Shown here in pieces: positions 42,302-51,424 of a stretch of DNA of 58,520 nucleotides. The stretch is from assembly GCA_964468435.1 (NCBI GenBank), contig CAYXVE010000030.1, forward strand, positions 1 through 58,520, given 5' to 3'. How positions within the stretch are numbered: position 1 is the first letter of the stretch; each line of letters begins with the position of its first letter. The stretch is from JBCCTX01 sp964468435. Its GTDB lineage: Bacteria; Bacteroidota; Bacteroidia; J057. Position numbers and translations under genes: made by a program. The notes beneath the pieces were generated by a model. The model did not search any database. It had not been told where the DNA came from and was given only the letters and a program-made list of their open reading frames with translations.

Positions 42302-45300
42302 ATGAATTACCAACGCTATTTCGCATATAGCAGAAAGGCTCTCAAGCCTTTACATGTATTCTGTTACATAAATCTGATCATCGTATGGGTTGCGGGGTGC
42401 AATACTTCTCAGGACTTATCAGCAAAGCTTACGATAGGCAAAGGCGATCATATCGTTTTGATCGGAAATAATCTTTGTTCCAGAATGATGAACTTCGGCT
42501 ATTTCGAGACCGAACTGCAGTTGCGTTATCCTGACAGTATGCTCTTCATACGCAATATGTGTGACGGTGGCAATACCCCTGGCTTTAGACCACACTCGGG
42601 ACGCGTATCACCCTGGGCTTTTCCAGGTGCGGAGCAGTTTCAGGACGAACTGGCCCGCAATTCCAGAAGCGAAGGACATTTTGAGACCCCTAATGAGTGG
42701 CTGACCCGCCTGGAGGCGGATGTGATTCTCGCTTTTTTCGGATATAATGAGTCTTTTCAGGGAAAGGAAGGGCTGGAAAACTATCAAGCAGAGCTCGAAG
42801 CCTTTATCCAGCATACCCTAGACCAGCGATACAACGGGTCAACAGCCCCTCGCCTAGCCTTGATATCGCCCATTGCATTTGAGAATCTCACGGCAAAATA
42901 TGATTTGCCAGACGGAGCCCAGGAAAATGAAAACCTAGAAATGTATACTCAAGTAATGCAGAAGGTTGCAGCAAAGTATAATATTCCTTTTGTCGATGCA
43001 TTCAACCCCACCCAGGAATGGTATACAACTCATGATGAATATCTTACCCAGGATGGGTTTCAGCTAACAGATGCAGGGTATGAGATCTTCACGGAGTATT
43101 TGGTAAATGAATTATTTGGCAAGGCAAGATCCCGTGCAGAATCCAACAGAGATTTGGTGCATGATGCGGTTATGGAAAAAAACTGGTATTGGCACAATGA
43201 TTACAAAATACCCAATGGCGTACACGTATTTGGACGTCGCTATAATCCATTTGGCCCCGATAACTATCCCGCAGAGCTGAAAAAGATCCGTGAGATGACA
43301 GCGATTAGGGATAAGGCTATATGGAAAGCTTTGGGAGGTAAAAAAATGGATCTGGCGGCAGCAGATGCACAGACGACAGAATTGCCGCCAGTACGGACTA
43401 ACTATAAGGTAAGCCAAAAAAATGGTAGTCCGGAATACTTATATGGAGAAGAAGCCCTGGAGAAAATTTATGTCGCTCCGGGATATAAAATTGAACAGTT
43501 TGCCACCGAGGAAGAATTTGAGGATATGGCGAATCCCATGCAGTTGTCATTTGACAATCAGGGTCGTCTGTGGGTAGCAACCATGCCCACTTACCCACAT
43601 TATCGTCCAGGAGATCCCCAACCCAATGATAAAATACTGATCATTGAAGATACGGATGGTGATGGTAAGGCTGACAAGCAAACGGTTTTTGCGGACAGTC
43701 TGCATTTGCCGGTGGGATTTGAGTTTGCGCCAGAAGGTGTATACGTTTCACAGGGCACCAATCTGGTGTTGCTGCGCGACCTCGACGGGGATGACCATGC
43801 CGATGTCAAAGAGATCGTATTGAGCGGCTTCGACGATCACGATACACACCATGTGATCAGCGCATTCTGTGCAGATCCTTCTGGTGCGATCTATATGGGC
43901 GAAGGTGTTTTCCTGCATACCAATGTAGAAACGCCTTATGGTCCAGTACGGGGCACCAATGGAGGTTTTTACCGCTATGCTCCACAGCGCCATCATCTTG
44001 AACGTACTGCGCAATTATCTATCCCCAATCCCTGGGGGATTGCTTTTGATGAGTGGGGGCAAAACTTTTTTGCCGAGACTTCCGGACCTGCCGTACGCTG
44101 GATGATGCCTGGGAGCATCAAGTCTAGATATGGTGTAGCTACACATAAATCCTATAATCTGATCGAGGAAGAGCACATGGTTCGTCCCACTTCAGGACTG
44201 GAATTTGTATCCAGCAGACATTTTCCAGACGAAGTCCAGGGGGATTTGCTGATCAACAATACCATTGGATTTCTAGGTACGAAACAACATCAGGTGATAG
44301 ACGACAGTACGGGTTTTGAGACTCGTCATCGCCAGGATCTTGTGTGGTCCGACGACGGAAATTTCCGTCCGGTGGACATGGAGTTTGCACCAGACGGCTC
44401 ACTCTATCTGATTGACTGGCACAATGTACTGATAGGACACATGCAGCACAATGCACGAGACCCACTGCGTGATCATGTGCATGGAAGGATCTATCGAATT
44501 ACGTATCCGTCGCGTCCATTGGTTGAACCTACAGAGGTTGCAGGTGCCAGCATCGCGACGCTGCTAGACAACCTGAAGCTTCCAGAATACCGGACGCGTT
44601 ATCGTACCCGCCGCGAGCTTCGCGGCCGCGAAGCTGACAAGGTGCTGGCAGCCCTGAACACCTGGGTCGCTAATCTTGACGAAGGCGATCCTCGATACGA
44701 GCATCATCTCGTGGAAGCATTGTGGGTGACCTGGGGTCTCAACCGCATTGACGAATCTTTGATTCGTAGGCTGCTCGAGGCGGAAGACTTCCGCGCCAGG
44801 ACTGCTGCTGTACGCGTACTGCGCTATGCCGGGCATCAGATCGAAGATCAGCCTCAATTGCTTATGCAGGCAGCTGCTGATCCCCATGGTCGTGTACGGC
44901 TGGAGACCATCGTTGCCGCTTCTTGGATAGACCCCTTAGAGGGTATACCCATCGTTGAAGAGGCGGGAAATCATCCACTCGACCGCTGGATCGTCCATGC
45001 TTATCAGACATCCCTGGCGCACCTCAATGGCCATGCAGTAGATGAGCAGCAGGAAGAGGCAATCGTCACCAAGCTCGAGGGCAGAGACCGGGAGCTATAT
45101 GCCATGGGTAAAGAGATATATTCCCGTGAGGGATACTGTATGACCTGCCATCAGGTAGATGGAGGGGGACTGGGCCCATCAGGTTTTCCACCACTCCAGG
45201 GCACCAAATGGGTGCTAGGGAGTGAAGAGCGCTTGATCAAGCTCACACTCAAGGGCCTTATGGGCCCGATCGAGGTAAAGGGTAAAACTTACCCCGGCCA

Positions 45301-45523
45301 GGTGCCGATGACGCCCTATGGAGGCATGCTCAATGATGATGAGGTCGCAGCTGTGCTGACTTATGTACGTAATTCCTTTGGCAATGAGGCTTCTGTGATT
45401 TATCCGGAAAAGGTGAAGAGCGTACGTGAATCGGTGAAGGATAAAGAGGGATTTTATTCCCCTGAAGAATTACTACAGGAGCATCCCCACGAGGAAGGGG
45501 AGGTAGCAATGAAGGGTGATTGA
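42302..45523 (+). CDS. SGNH hydrolase-like + PVC dehydrogenase + HEAT + cytochrome c lipoprotein
   Basis: From the ATG at 42302 there are 1073 residues. A signal with lipobox VAGC is followed by an SGNH/GDSL-like domain (residues ~35-260: LIGNNL, FFGYNESF, DGFQLTDAGY). In this family block V should have Asp-x-x-His; here the His position reads Gln, and the nucleophile Ser is not seen, so this part may only bind. Then come a PQQ-type propeller with Ca-loop-like DTDGDGKAD and DLDGDDHAD, HEAT-like helices and a c-type cytochrome, CMTCHQ. It is a periplasmic or outer-surface dehydrogenase. A terminator follows ~40 bases after the stop. It has a 20-bp palindrome inside the coding sequence (44616-44635). 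Confidence 0.88.
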   Translation: MNYQRYFAYSRKALKPLHVFCYINLIIVWVAGCNTSQDLSAKLTIGKGDHIVLIGNNLCSRMMNFGYFETELQLRYPDSMLFIRNMCDGGNTPGFRPHSGRVSPWAFPGAEQFQDELARNSRSEGHFETPNEWLTRLEADVILAFFGYNESFQGKEGLENYQAELEAFIQHTLDQRYNGSTAPRLALISPIAFENLTAKYDLPDGAQENENLEMYTQVMQKVAAKYNIPFVDAFNPTQEWYTTHDEYLTQDGFQLTDAGYEIFTEYLVNELFGKARSRAESNRDLVHDAVMEKNWYWHNDYKIPNGVHVFGRRYNPFGPDNYPAELKKIREMTAIRDKAIWKALGGKKMDLAAADAQTTELPPVRTNYKVSQKNGSPEYLYGEEALEKIYVAPGYKIEQFATEEEFEDMANPMQLSFDNQGRLWVATMPTYPHYRPGDPQPNDKILIIEDTDGDGKADKQTVFADSLHLPVGFEFAPEGVYVSQGTNLVLLRDLDGDDHADVKEIVLSGFDDHDTHHVISAFCADPSGAIYMGEGVFLHTNVETPYGPVRGTNGGFYRYAPQRHHLERTAQLSIPNPWGIAFDEWGQNFFAETSGPAVRWMMPGSIKSRYGVATHKSYNLIEEEHMVRPTSGLEFVSSRHFPDEVQGDLLINNTIGFLGTKQHQVIDDSTGFETRHRQDLVWSDDGNFRPVDMEFAPDGSLYLIDWHNVLIGHMQHNARDPLRDHVHGRIYRITYPSRPLVEPTEVAGASIATLLDNLKLPEYRTRYRTRRELRGREADKVLAALNTWVANLDEGDPRYEHHLVEALWVTWGLNRIDESLIRRLLEAEDFRARTAAVRVLRYAGHQIEDQPQLLMQAAADPHGRVRLETIVAASWIDPLEGIPIVEEAGNHPLDRWIVHAYQTSLAHLNGHAVDEQQEEAIVTKLEGRDRELYAMGKEIYSREGYCMTCHQVDGGGLGPSGFPPLQGTKWVLGSEERLIKLTLKGLMGPIEVKGKTYPGQVPMTPYGGMLNDDEVAAVLTYVRNSFGNEASVIYPEKVKSVRESVKDKEGFYSPEELLQEHPHEEGEVAMKGD

Positions 45524-45562
45524 TAAGTGTTATGGAACATATTCGCAGTGTGAATGAAAAAG

Positions 45563-45590
45563 AGGCTGCCTGTTGGGGCAGCCTTTTTTT
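45563..45590. terminator. Bidirectional rho-independent terminator
   Basis: The stem aggctgcc (45563-45570) and ggcagcct (45576-45583) has 8 paired bases and a 5-base loop, followed by T7 on the plus strand. On the minus strand the stem is followed by a T run (tctttttc). It lies between the SGNH-PVC gene and the convergent ahcY gene, and so can end both. Confidence 0.85.
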
Positions 45591-45705
45591 CATTTTCAAT
45601 TAATTGCTTGATTACGGTTCAAGCACATAGATGTTTACATACAACCTATGTATTTGTGTTGATCCAGCGTCCCACTTAAAAAGGTCTATACGGATCTACA
45701 GTTTA

Positions 45706-47022
45706 TTAATACCTATAATATTCAGGCTTGTAAGGTCCTTTGACTTCTACGCCGATATATTCAGCCTGATCGGGTCTCAGTTCTTCCAATTCTGCTCCCA
45801 GTTTGGAGAGGTGCAGATAGGCAACTTTCTCATCTAGGTGCTTAGGCAATACGTATACTTTGTTTTCGTATTTGTCTGTATTGTTCCAAAGCTCGATTTG
45901 CGCCAGGGTCTGGTTACTGAAGGAGTTGGACATTACGAATGATGGGTGTCCGGTAGCACAACCCAGGTTCACCAGACGTCCTTCTGCCAGCAGGATGATA
46001 TCTTTGCCATCGATGGTGTACAGATCTACCTGAGGCTTGATTTCAACTTTAGTATCACCATGATGTTTGTTCAGGTAAGCTACGTCGATCTCATTATCGA
46101 AGTGTCCGATGTTACATACGATAGTCTTGTCTTTCATCATACGGAAATGTTCCTCAGAGATGATGTCTTTGTTACCGGTAGCGGTAACCACGATATCAGC
46201 TTCAGGAATTGCATTTTTCATTTTCTTCACTTCAAATCCATCCATCAAAGCCTGAAGTGCACAGATAGGATCAATTTCCGTAACGATCACACGTGCTCCA
46301 GCACCAGCTAGAGAAGCCACAGATCCTTTACCAACATCACCATATCCAGCTACTACAGCCACTTTTCCTGCCATCATCACATCCGTAGCACGGCGAACCG
46401 CATCCACCAGGGACTCGCGACATCCATACTTGTTGTCAAACTTGGACTTGGTTACAGAATCGTTGACGTTGATAGCGGGAAGAGGCAGCGTCCCTTTCTT
46501 CATGCGCTCATACAACCTGTGCACACCGGTAGTGGTTTCTTCACTCAGTCCACGAATATCTTTTACCAGTTCAGGATATCTATCAAGTACCATGTTGGTC
46601 AGGTCTCCTCCGTCGTCGAGGATCATGTTGAGTGGCTTGTGCTCTTCTCCAAAAAATAGGGTTTGTTCAATCGCCCAGTCAAATTCTTCTTCGGACATTC
46701 CTTTCCAGGCATATACGGCAACTCCTTCAGCAGCGATTGCTGCAGCGGCATGGTCCTGAGTAGAAAAGATGTTGCAGGAAGACCAGGTAACTTCTGCTCC
46801 CAGTTCGATAAGCGTCTCGATTAATACAGCTGTCTGGATGGTCATGTGTAGACATCCGGCGATACGCGCACCTTTTAAAGGCTGCTGATCACGGTATTCT
46901 TCACGTATAGCCATCAGGCCAGGCATTTCTGCCTCCGCAAGTTGGATCTCTTTTCTTCCCCACTCAGCAAGGGAAATGTCTTTTACTTTGTAAGGTAGGT
47001 AATTCGTTTTGACTTCTGACAT
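45706..47022 (-). CDS. ahcY: Adenosylhomocysteinase
   Basis: A 438-residue cytoplasmic NAD enzyme that splits S-adenosylhomocysteine into adenosine and homocysteine and so relieves inhibition of methyltransferases. Family blocks: GCLHMTIQTAVLIETL, SSCNIFSTQDHAAAAIA, VNDSVTKSKFDN (Lys and Asp at the active site), NAD-binding GYGDVGKGSVASL, GHFDNEIDVAYL and the C-terminal KPEYYRY. Full length. The window contains several methyltransferases, in keeping with its need. It is monocistronic, with a terminator downstream and a promoter-like box upstream. Confidence 0.97.
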   Translation of the reverse strand: MSEVKTNYLPYKVKDISLAEWGRKEIQLAEAEMPGLMAIREEYRDQQPLKGARIAGCLHMTIQTAVLIETLIELGAEVTWSSCNIFSTQDHAAAAIAAEGVAVYAWKGMSEEEFDWAIEQTLFFGEEHKPLNMILDDGGDLTNMVLDRYPELVKDIRGLSEETTTGVHRLYERMKKGTLPLPAINVNDSVTKSKFDNKYGCRESLVDAVRRATDVMMAGKVAVVAGYGDVGKGSVASLAGAGARVIVTEIDPICALQALMDGFEVKKMKNAIPEADIVVTATGNKDIISEEHFRMMKDKTIVCNIGHFDNEIDVAYLNKHHGDTKVEIKPQVDLYTIDGKDIILLAEGRLVNLGCATGHPSFVMSNSFSNQTLAQIELWNNTDKYENKVYVLPKHLDEKVAYLHLSKLGAELEELRPDQAEYIGVEVKGPYKPEYYRY

Positions 47023-47052
47023 ATTAGTTATTCAGTTTATTATATTAGAGTA

Positions 47053-47060
47053 CAAAGTTA
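47053..47060 (-). promoter_or_regulatory. Candidate -7 box of ahcY
   Basis: TAACTTTG on the minus strand matches TAnnTTTG and ends ~30 bases before the ahcY ATG. The upstream -33 element is not convincing. No SAH or SAM riboswitch fold was recognised in the space up to the helicase gene. Confidence 0.4.
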
Positions 47061-47243
47061 ATGAAATATTATTAGTTATAAAGTTTGTTGCCCTACTTGG
47101 TAAATTATATTACCTGAATCATATATTTTCTGATATATATGTAAATATCTGTTTATTTTTGAAGGACATGAAAAGCATCAGATAACTGTCTTTCCAATTA
47201 TATAAGATAACTATGCAGGATTTGTTTGAGAGATGGTCAATGA

Positions 47244-47394
47244 GGCTGTCTCAAGAGTCTATATTTACGTGATATCGTCAAAAAAGCCTATGTAAAGGAT
47301 TGAATAGAAAAAATTAGTAGTTTTCAAGAAATGGGTCTAAGCATTTTTAAACAACCACAAAATCCTTTAGAGGAAGTCTCTTTTGAGACATACC
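47244..47394. mobile_element. MITE-like element or insertion sequence remnant
   Basis: The left end ggctgtctcaagagtct (47244-47260) and the right end, read inverted, ggtatgtctcaaaagagact (47375-47394) agree over most of ~17 bases with two small gaps. About 115 bases lie between, with no coding frame that I recognise. The right end also holds a small hairpin (gtctc/gagac). No target duplication is clear. It may be a miniature transposable element or the two ends of a deleted insertion sequence; it ends 9 bases from the stop of the helicase gene. Confidence 0.35.
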
Positions 47395-47403
47395 CGCAAG
47401 GAG

Positions 47404-49620
47404 CTATCCTACAATCTGCAACTTGGCATATTTCAGCAGCAGCACGCGTTGTCCTTTATCCTTGAACTGGATAATGGCTTTGCGACCATTACCATCGCCT
47501 TCTACACTGATCACTTTTCCATGCCCAAATTTTTGATGTTTTACCTTGATCCCTTCCAGGATATCTTGGGGATCGGCAGCCTGGAAAGCAAGGCCAGATC
47601 CTGCTTCAGCGGTAGCTCTGGACAGGGGTTTCAGGTTGCGTTTTTGAGGACTGCGAGATGGAATGGGTGTTGCAGCATCGCGTTGGGCTGCTTGCCGGGG
47701 ACGCTGGATACACTGTGGGTCGATTTCATCGAGAAAGCGGCTGGGTTCATTGAACTGAATCGTGCCGAAGCGGTATCTCGACTTGGCATAGGTCAGGGTA
47801 AGGTGCTTCTCTGCACGAGTAACTGCCACGTAAAATAATCTACGTTCTTCTTCCAGTTCTTTGCGGGAGTCGAGTGCCATAGCATTGGGGAATATGTTCT
47901 CTTCCAGGCCTACCAGAAAGATAGACTTGAATTCCAGGCCTTTGGCGGAATGGATAGTCATCAATGTGACGTAGTCGTTGTCCTCCTCTGTTTGATCCTG
48001 ATCTGTAAACAGAGAAATATCTGCCAGAAAGCTCTCCATGCTTACATCTTCCAGATCAGGATCTTCGGTGAAAGCCTGTGCCGCATTGAGCAACTCCTGT
48101 ACATTTTCCCATCTACCCAATCCTTCGACGGTATTCTGTGTATGTAATTCCTTGAGGATACCTGAATGCTTGGCGATATGGCTGGCAGCCTCATAGGCAT
48201 CGTATTTCTTTGAGATCACACTGAAGCTTTTGATCATCGAGACAAAGTCGCTGACTTTGGTTACGACCCGGTTGGATACGCCGGATTCTCTCACCTGCTC
48301 CAATGCTTCCCAGAGGGGAATTCCCACCTGATCGGCATATACAACTAGCCTGTCCAAGGATGACTGACCGATACCTCGCTTGGGGTAGTTAATTACCCTG
48401 ACGAGTGCCTGCTCATCATAGCGGTTGATCGACAGGCGCATGTAGGCGATCATGTCTTTGATCTCCTTGCGTTGGTAGAAGGATAATCCTCCAAAAACTT
48501 TGTAGCGTATGCCCGAGCGGCGAAGCTCATCCTCTATTGCGCGCGATTGCGCATTGGTGCGATAAAGGACAGCAAAATCCTTGTTGAAATAGCTAAACAT
48601 CTGCTTCTGCTCCCGAATCATCGAACTCATCCGTTTGGCTTCGTCCTGCTCGCTGGCGGTCTCGATCAGCCGGATCAACTCTCCACTTTCATTCTGTGTA
48701 AATACCTTTTTCTTGATCTGATCTTTATTGCGCTCAATAATGGAGTTAGCGGCGTTGACAATATTTTGTGTAGAGCGATAGTTCTGCTCCAGTTTGAAGA
48801 GCTGCATAGCAGGATAGTCCTGCTTGAAATTGAGAATATTCTCAATATTCGCTCCGCGAAAAGCATAGATGCTTTGGGCGTCATCTCCCACCACACAGAC
48901 ATTTTCATGTACCGCAGCCAGCATCTTAATTAGGAAATATTGAGCGTGGTTGGTATCCTGATACTCATCCACCATGATAAACTTATACCGGTGCTGATAT
49001 TTGAGCAGGATATCGGGATGCTCGCGAAACAGCTTGATGGGTTTCACCAGCAGATCATCGAAGTCCATAGCGTTTGCCTGGAAGTTGCGTTTTTCGTAGA
49101 CTGTATAAATTTCTCCCACTTTCATGGTAAAGTCATCCAAGGCCTGCTCTTTGACTTCTTGTGGCGTAACAAGTCTGTTTTTGGCATGACTGATCGTGTT
49201 CTGTACAACACGAGGCTTGTAAGTCTTGTCATCCAGATTCAGTTCCTTCAGAATGGTCTTGATCATCCGTTGCGAATCGTCCGAATCGTAAATGGTATAG
49301 CTGCTGGTATATCCGATGCGCTCGGCTTCAATACGCAATATTCTGGAAAATATGGAGTGAAACGTGCCCATGATCAATCCCCGGGCTTCAGGTCCCACGA
49401 GTTGGTAAATACGCTCTTTCATCTCCTTGGCCGCCTTATTAGTAAAGGTTAGCGCCAAAAGTTCCTGAGGATATGCAAGTCCCTGAGAAAGGATAAATGC
49501 CAGTCTGTAGGTAAGTACCCGCGTTTTACCACTACCCGCTCCTGCAATCACCATACTGGGCCCGTCCAGGTGAAGTACGGCCTCCCGCTGCTGTTCATTT
49601 AATTGATCTAAAAAATCCAC
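47404..49620 (-). CDS. pcrA: PcrA/UvrD-type superfamily 1 DNA helicase
   Basis: A 738-residue 3'-5' helicase. Walker A is AGAGSGKTR; further motifs are TFTNKAAKEM (Ia), DEYQDTN (II), GDDAQSIYAFRGA (III), QNYRSTQNI (IV), TIHSAKGLEF (V) and VAVTRAEKHLTL (VI). The C-terminus has the Tudor-like RNA-polymerase-binding part (KFGHGKVISVEG). It works in mismatch or nucleotide-excision repair and removes Rad51-like filaments. PcrA is the Gram-positive name and UvrD the proteobacterial one; here the fit is to the PcrA/UvrD group as a whole. Single gene. Three short hairpins lie within 68 bases of the coding sequence (48808-48875). Confidence 0.96.
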   Translation of the reverse strand: MDFLDQLNEQQREAVLHLDGPSMVIAGAGSGKTRVLTYRLAFILSQGLAYPQELLALTFTNKAAKEMKERIYQLVGPEARGLIMGTFHSIFSRILRIEAERIGYTSSYTIYDSDDSQRMIKTILKELNLDDKTYKPRVVQNTISHAKNRLVTPQEVKEQALDDFTMKVGEIYTVYEKRNFQANAMDFDDLLVKPIKLFREHPDILLKYQHRYKFIMVDEYQDTNHAQYFLIKMLAAVHENVCVVGDDAQSIYAFRGANIENILNFKQDYPAMQLFKLEQNYRSTQNIVNAANSIIERNKDQIKKKVFTQNESGELIRLIETASEQDEAKRMSSMIREQKQMFSYFNKDFAVLYRTNAQSRAIEDELRRSGIRYKVFGGLSFYQRKEIKDMIAYMRLSINRYDEQALVRVINYPKRGIGQSSLDRLVVYADQVGIPLWEALEQVRESGVSNRVVTKVSDFVSMIKSFSVISKKYDAYEAASHIAKHSGILKELHTQNTVEGLGRWENVQELLNAAQAFTEDPDLEDVSMESFLADISLFTDQDQTEEDNDYVTLMTIHSAKGLEFKSIFLVGLEENIFPNAMALDSRKELEEERRLFYVAVTRAEKHLTLTYAKSRYRFGTIQFNEPSRFLDEIDPQCIQRPRQAAQRDAATPIPSRSPQKRNLKPLSRATAEAGSGLAFQAADPQDILEGIKVKHQKFGHGKVISVEGDGNGRKAIIQFKDKGQRVLLLKYAKLQIVG

Positions 49621-49775
49621 CCCTGATAAATTATGCTACGATACAGTATTAACGATATAAATTGAACTTCAAGTTAGTGAAAAAAAAGTAGAGTTGGTAA
49701 ATGATCGTCTTTGGGATATTGATTTGGTGGTGCCAATGGAAAAGTATCACCTAACGTGTTGATGGTTTATTATTT

Positions 49776-51035
49776 ATGGCTGAAATTCGTATTATTACAC
49801 AAATTTCTGATATGGCTAATAAATTCTGGGATGGTGATAAGTTTATGAGCATAGCAGCAATGTTTGTGAGCCTATGTACGCTTTTTGTGTTGATTTATGA
49901 GGCCCAACTCATGAGAGATCAGCAAGAACTGTTTCGGAAACAGCAATTGATGTCTGTGTATCCTTATCTCAGTTTTTCAAATTATGGAACAGGTAGTTCA
50001 AACTACAAATTTGTATTAAATAATACAGGCATCGGACCGGCCATCATTAAGTCTGTAAATGTATATGCTGATGGAAATATATATGAAGATATAGCGTTCT
50101 ACATAGGAGACAAATTTAAAGATTCTATAAACTTTGGTCATTCCAATATTTGGGAAGGAAGAATGATCTCTCAGGGAGAGATGGTTGAGGTAATTGTTGT
50201 AAATGATGAAAAGGTATCGTCTGGGATGCAAATTGTAAAAGCGATTTTTGACTTTGATACGTTTATTGAGATAACGTATGAATCTGTATATGGTGAGACC
50301 TGGATTGTATCTAACCGGTCAACCTCTCCCATAAAAGTCTGTGATACATGCACTCTTGCCCCCCAGATATTAGGCTACAAATCCGAGTCTATCATCATAT
50401 GTCCCATCTCAGATCAATCCTATATCCACATCTCTTATTTGGAAACCGAGAGTTTCGGTAAAGTAGCATGTAACGGATACATCTATGTTGATCAGGGTGA
50501 AGCCATCGTATTTGATACCCCCGTAACGAATGAAGGATCAACCGAACTGATACAATGGGTACAGAGTCAACTTGGTGCAAAGATTAAAGCCATAGTACCT
50601 GGCCATTTTCATGAAGATTGTCTGGGAGGGTTGGAGGCCTTTCATGAATCTGGTATTGCCTCCTATGCAAATGCATTAACGCTACAATTAGCGGAAGAAC
50701 AGGGATCAACTGTACCGGAGAATGGCTTTGAAGGCAAGTATGTATTTAAGATTGGAGAATCTGAAGTAGTGAGTACTTTTCTGGGAGAAGGACATACAAA
50801 GGATAATGTCGTGAGCTATATCCCTTCAGAAAAATTGATCTTTGGCGGCTGTCTGATCAAGTCAATGGGGGCAGGAAAAGGAAATGTAGCGGATGGCAAT
50901 GTAAATAAATGGTCAAATACTGTCAGAAAGATTAAGGATGAATTCCCTGATGTGAAATATGTCATCCCCGGTCATGGAGATCCAGGAGGAGTGGAATTGC
51001 TGGATTATACGATTGAATTATTTGATGACAAATAA
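49776..51035 (+). CDS. Membrane-anchored protein with a subclass B1-like metallo-beta-lactamase domain
   Basis: A 419-residue fusion. Residues ~24-43 form one membrane helix (MSIAAMFVSLCTLFVLIYEA), followed by a basic coiled piece and a beta-rich domain to ~205 (PYLSFSNYGTG...ITYESVYGETW) that I do not recognise. Residues ~212-419 have the B1 metallo-beta-lactamase pattern: HFHEDC (His-x-His-x-Asp), His in GEGHTKDNV, Cys in FGGCLIKS and His in IPGHGDPGG, all six ligands of the di-zinc site. B1 enzymes normally have only a signal peptide and no extra domain. Topology is unclear: the MBL part could be cytoplasmic or periplasmic. Antibiotic hydrolysis is possible but not shown. Confidence 0.85.
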   Translation: MAEIRIITQISDMANKFWDGDKFMSIAAMFVSLCTLFVLIYEAQLMRDQQELFRKQQLMSVYPYLSFSNYGTGSSNYKFVLNNTGIGPAIIKSVNVYADGNIYEDIAFYIGDKFKDSINFGHSNIWEGRMISQGEMVEVIVVNDEKVSSGMQIVKAIFDFDTFIEITYESVYGETWIVSNRSTSPIKVCDTCTLAPQILGYKSESIIICPISDQSYIHISYLETESFGKVACNGYIYVDQGEAIVFDTPVTNEGSTELIQWVQSQLGAKIKAIVPGHFHEDCLGGLEAFHESGIASYANALTLQLAEEQGSTVPENGFEGKYVFKIGESEVVSTFLGEGHTKDNVVSYIPSEKLIFGGCLIKSMGAGKGNVADGNVNKWSNTVRKIKDEFPDVKYVIPGHGDPGGVELLDYTIELFDDK

Positions 51036-51155
51036 AAACATACATTGTTCTGGTATTTCCCTCACATCACAAAGCGTTACTTTCTGATCACTCTCTACCT
51101 GCAAAAACGGGTTTATTCTCTGTTATGTTTCTTAATGACTCTAAGTTGACAGACC

Positions 51156-51372
51156 TTCGCGCCTGAAGCTGATACCCTGGATGTTTCTGAACTCACCATT
51201 GCTGAAATACATCAGGCCGACCTCCACAGTTCCGGTGGGCTGTACCGAAGGTTATCTACCTGCTGGATTGCAGTTCTTGAGGAGCGTATCTGACGAACCT
51301 ATGCTTGTGAAGCTTACCTATGCTTATGAGCAGGGGACTTTAGACCAGCGGGGGCCGAAGTTAATTGAGTAA
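51156..51372 (+). pseudogene. Amidase relic: N-terminal and C-terminal pieces joined by an internal deletion
   Basis: Two frames each give part of an amidase-signature protein. From 51156, FAPEADTLDVSELTIAEIHQADL reads like the start of a secreted amidase (usual: L-E-x-TIAExQ). From ~51220 in another frame, VPVGCTEGYLPAGLQFLRS and LVKLTYAYEQGT read like the end (usual: VPxGFTxxGLPVGLQ, AYAYEQAT). The catalytic Ser-Ser-Lys core, about 350 residues, is gone. The join lies within 51200-51225. Confidence 0.6.
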
Positions 51373-51424
51373 AAATATATTCTACATACAATTACCACAG
51401 AAGGCATCTTGAATGAAACCACAC

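Noticed and set aside
44616..44635. GC-rich 20-bp palindrome as a terminator or operator
   Set aside because: It is inside the coding sequence of the SGNH-PVC gene, with no T run; it is better explained as part of the short hairpins in coding DNA.
47023..47403. SAM or SAH riboswitch ahead of ahcY
   Set aside because: The upstream space is AT-rich with only a promoter-like box and a MITE-like element; I see no GC-rich conserved core expected of an SAH riboswitch.
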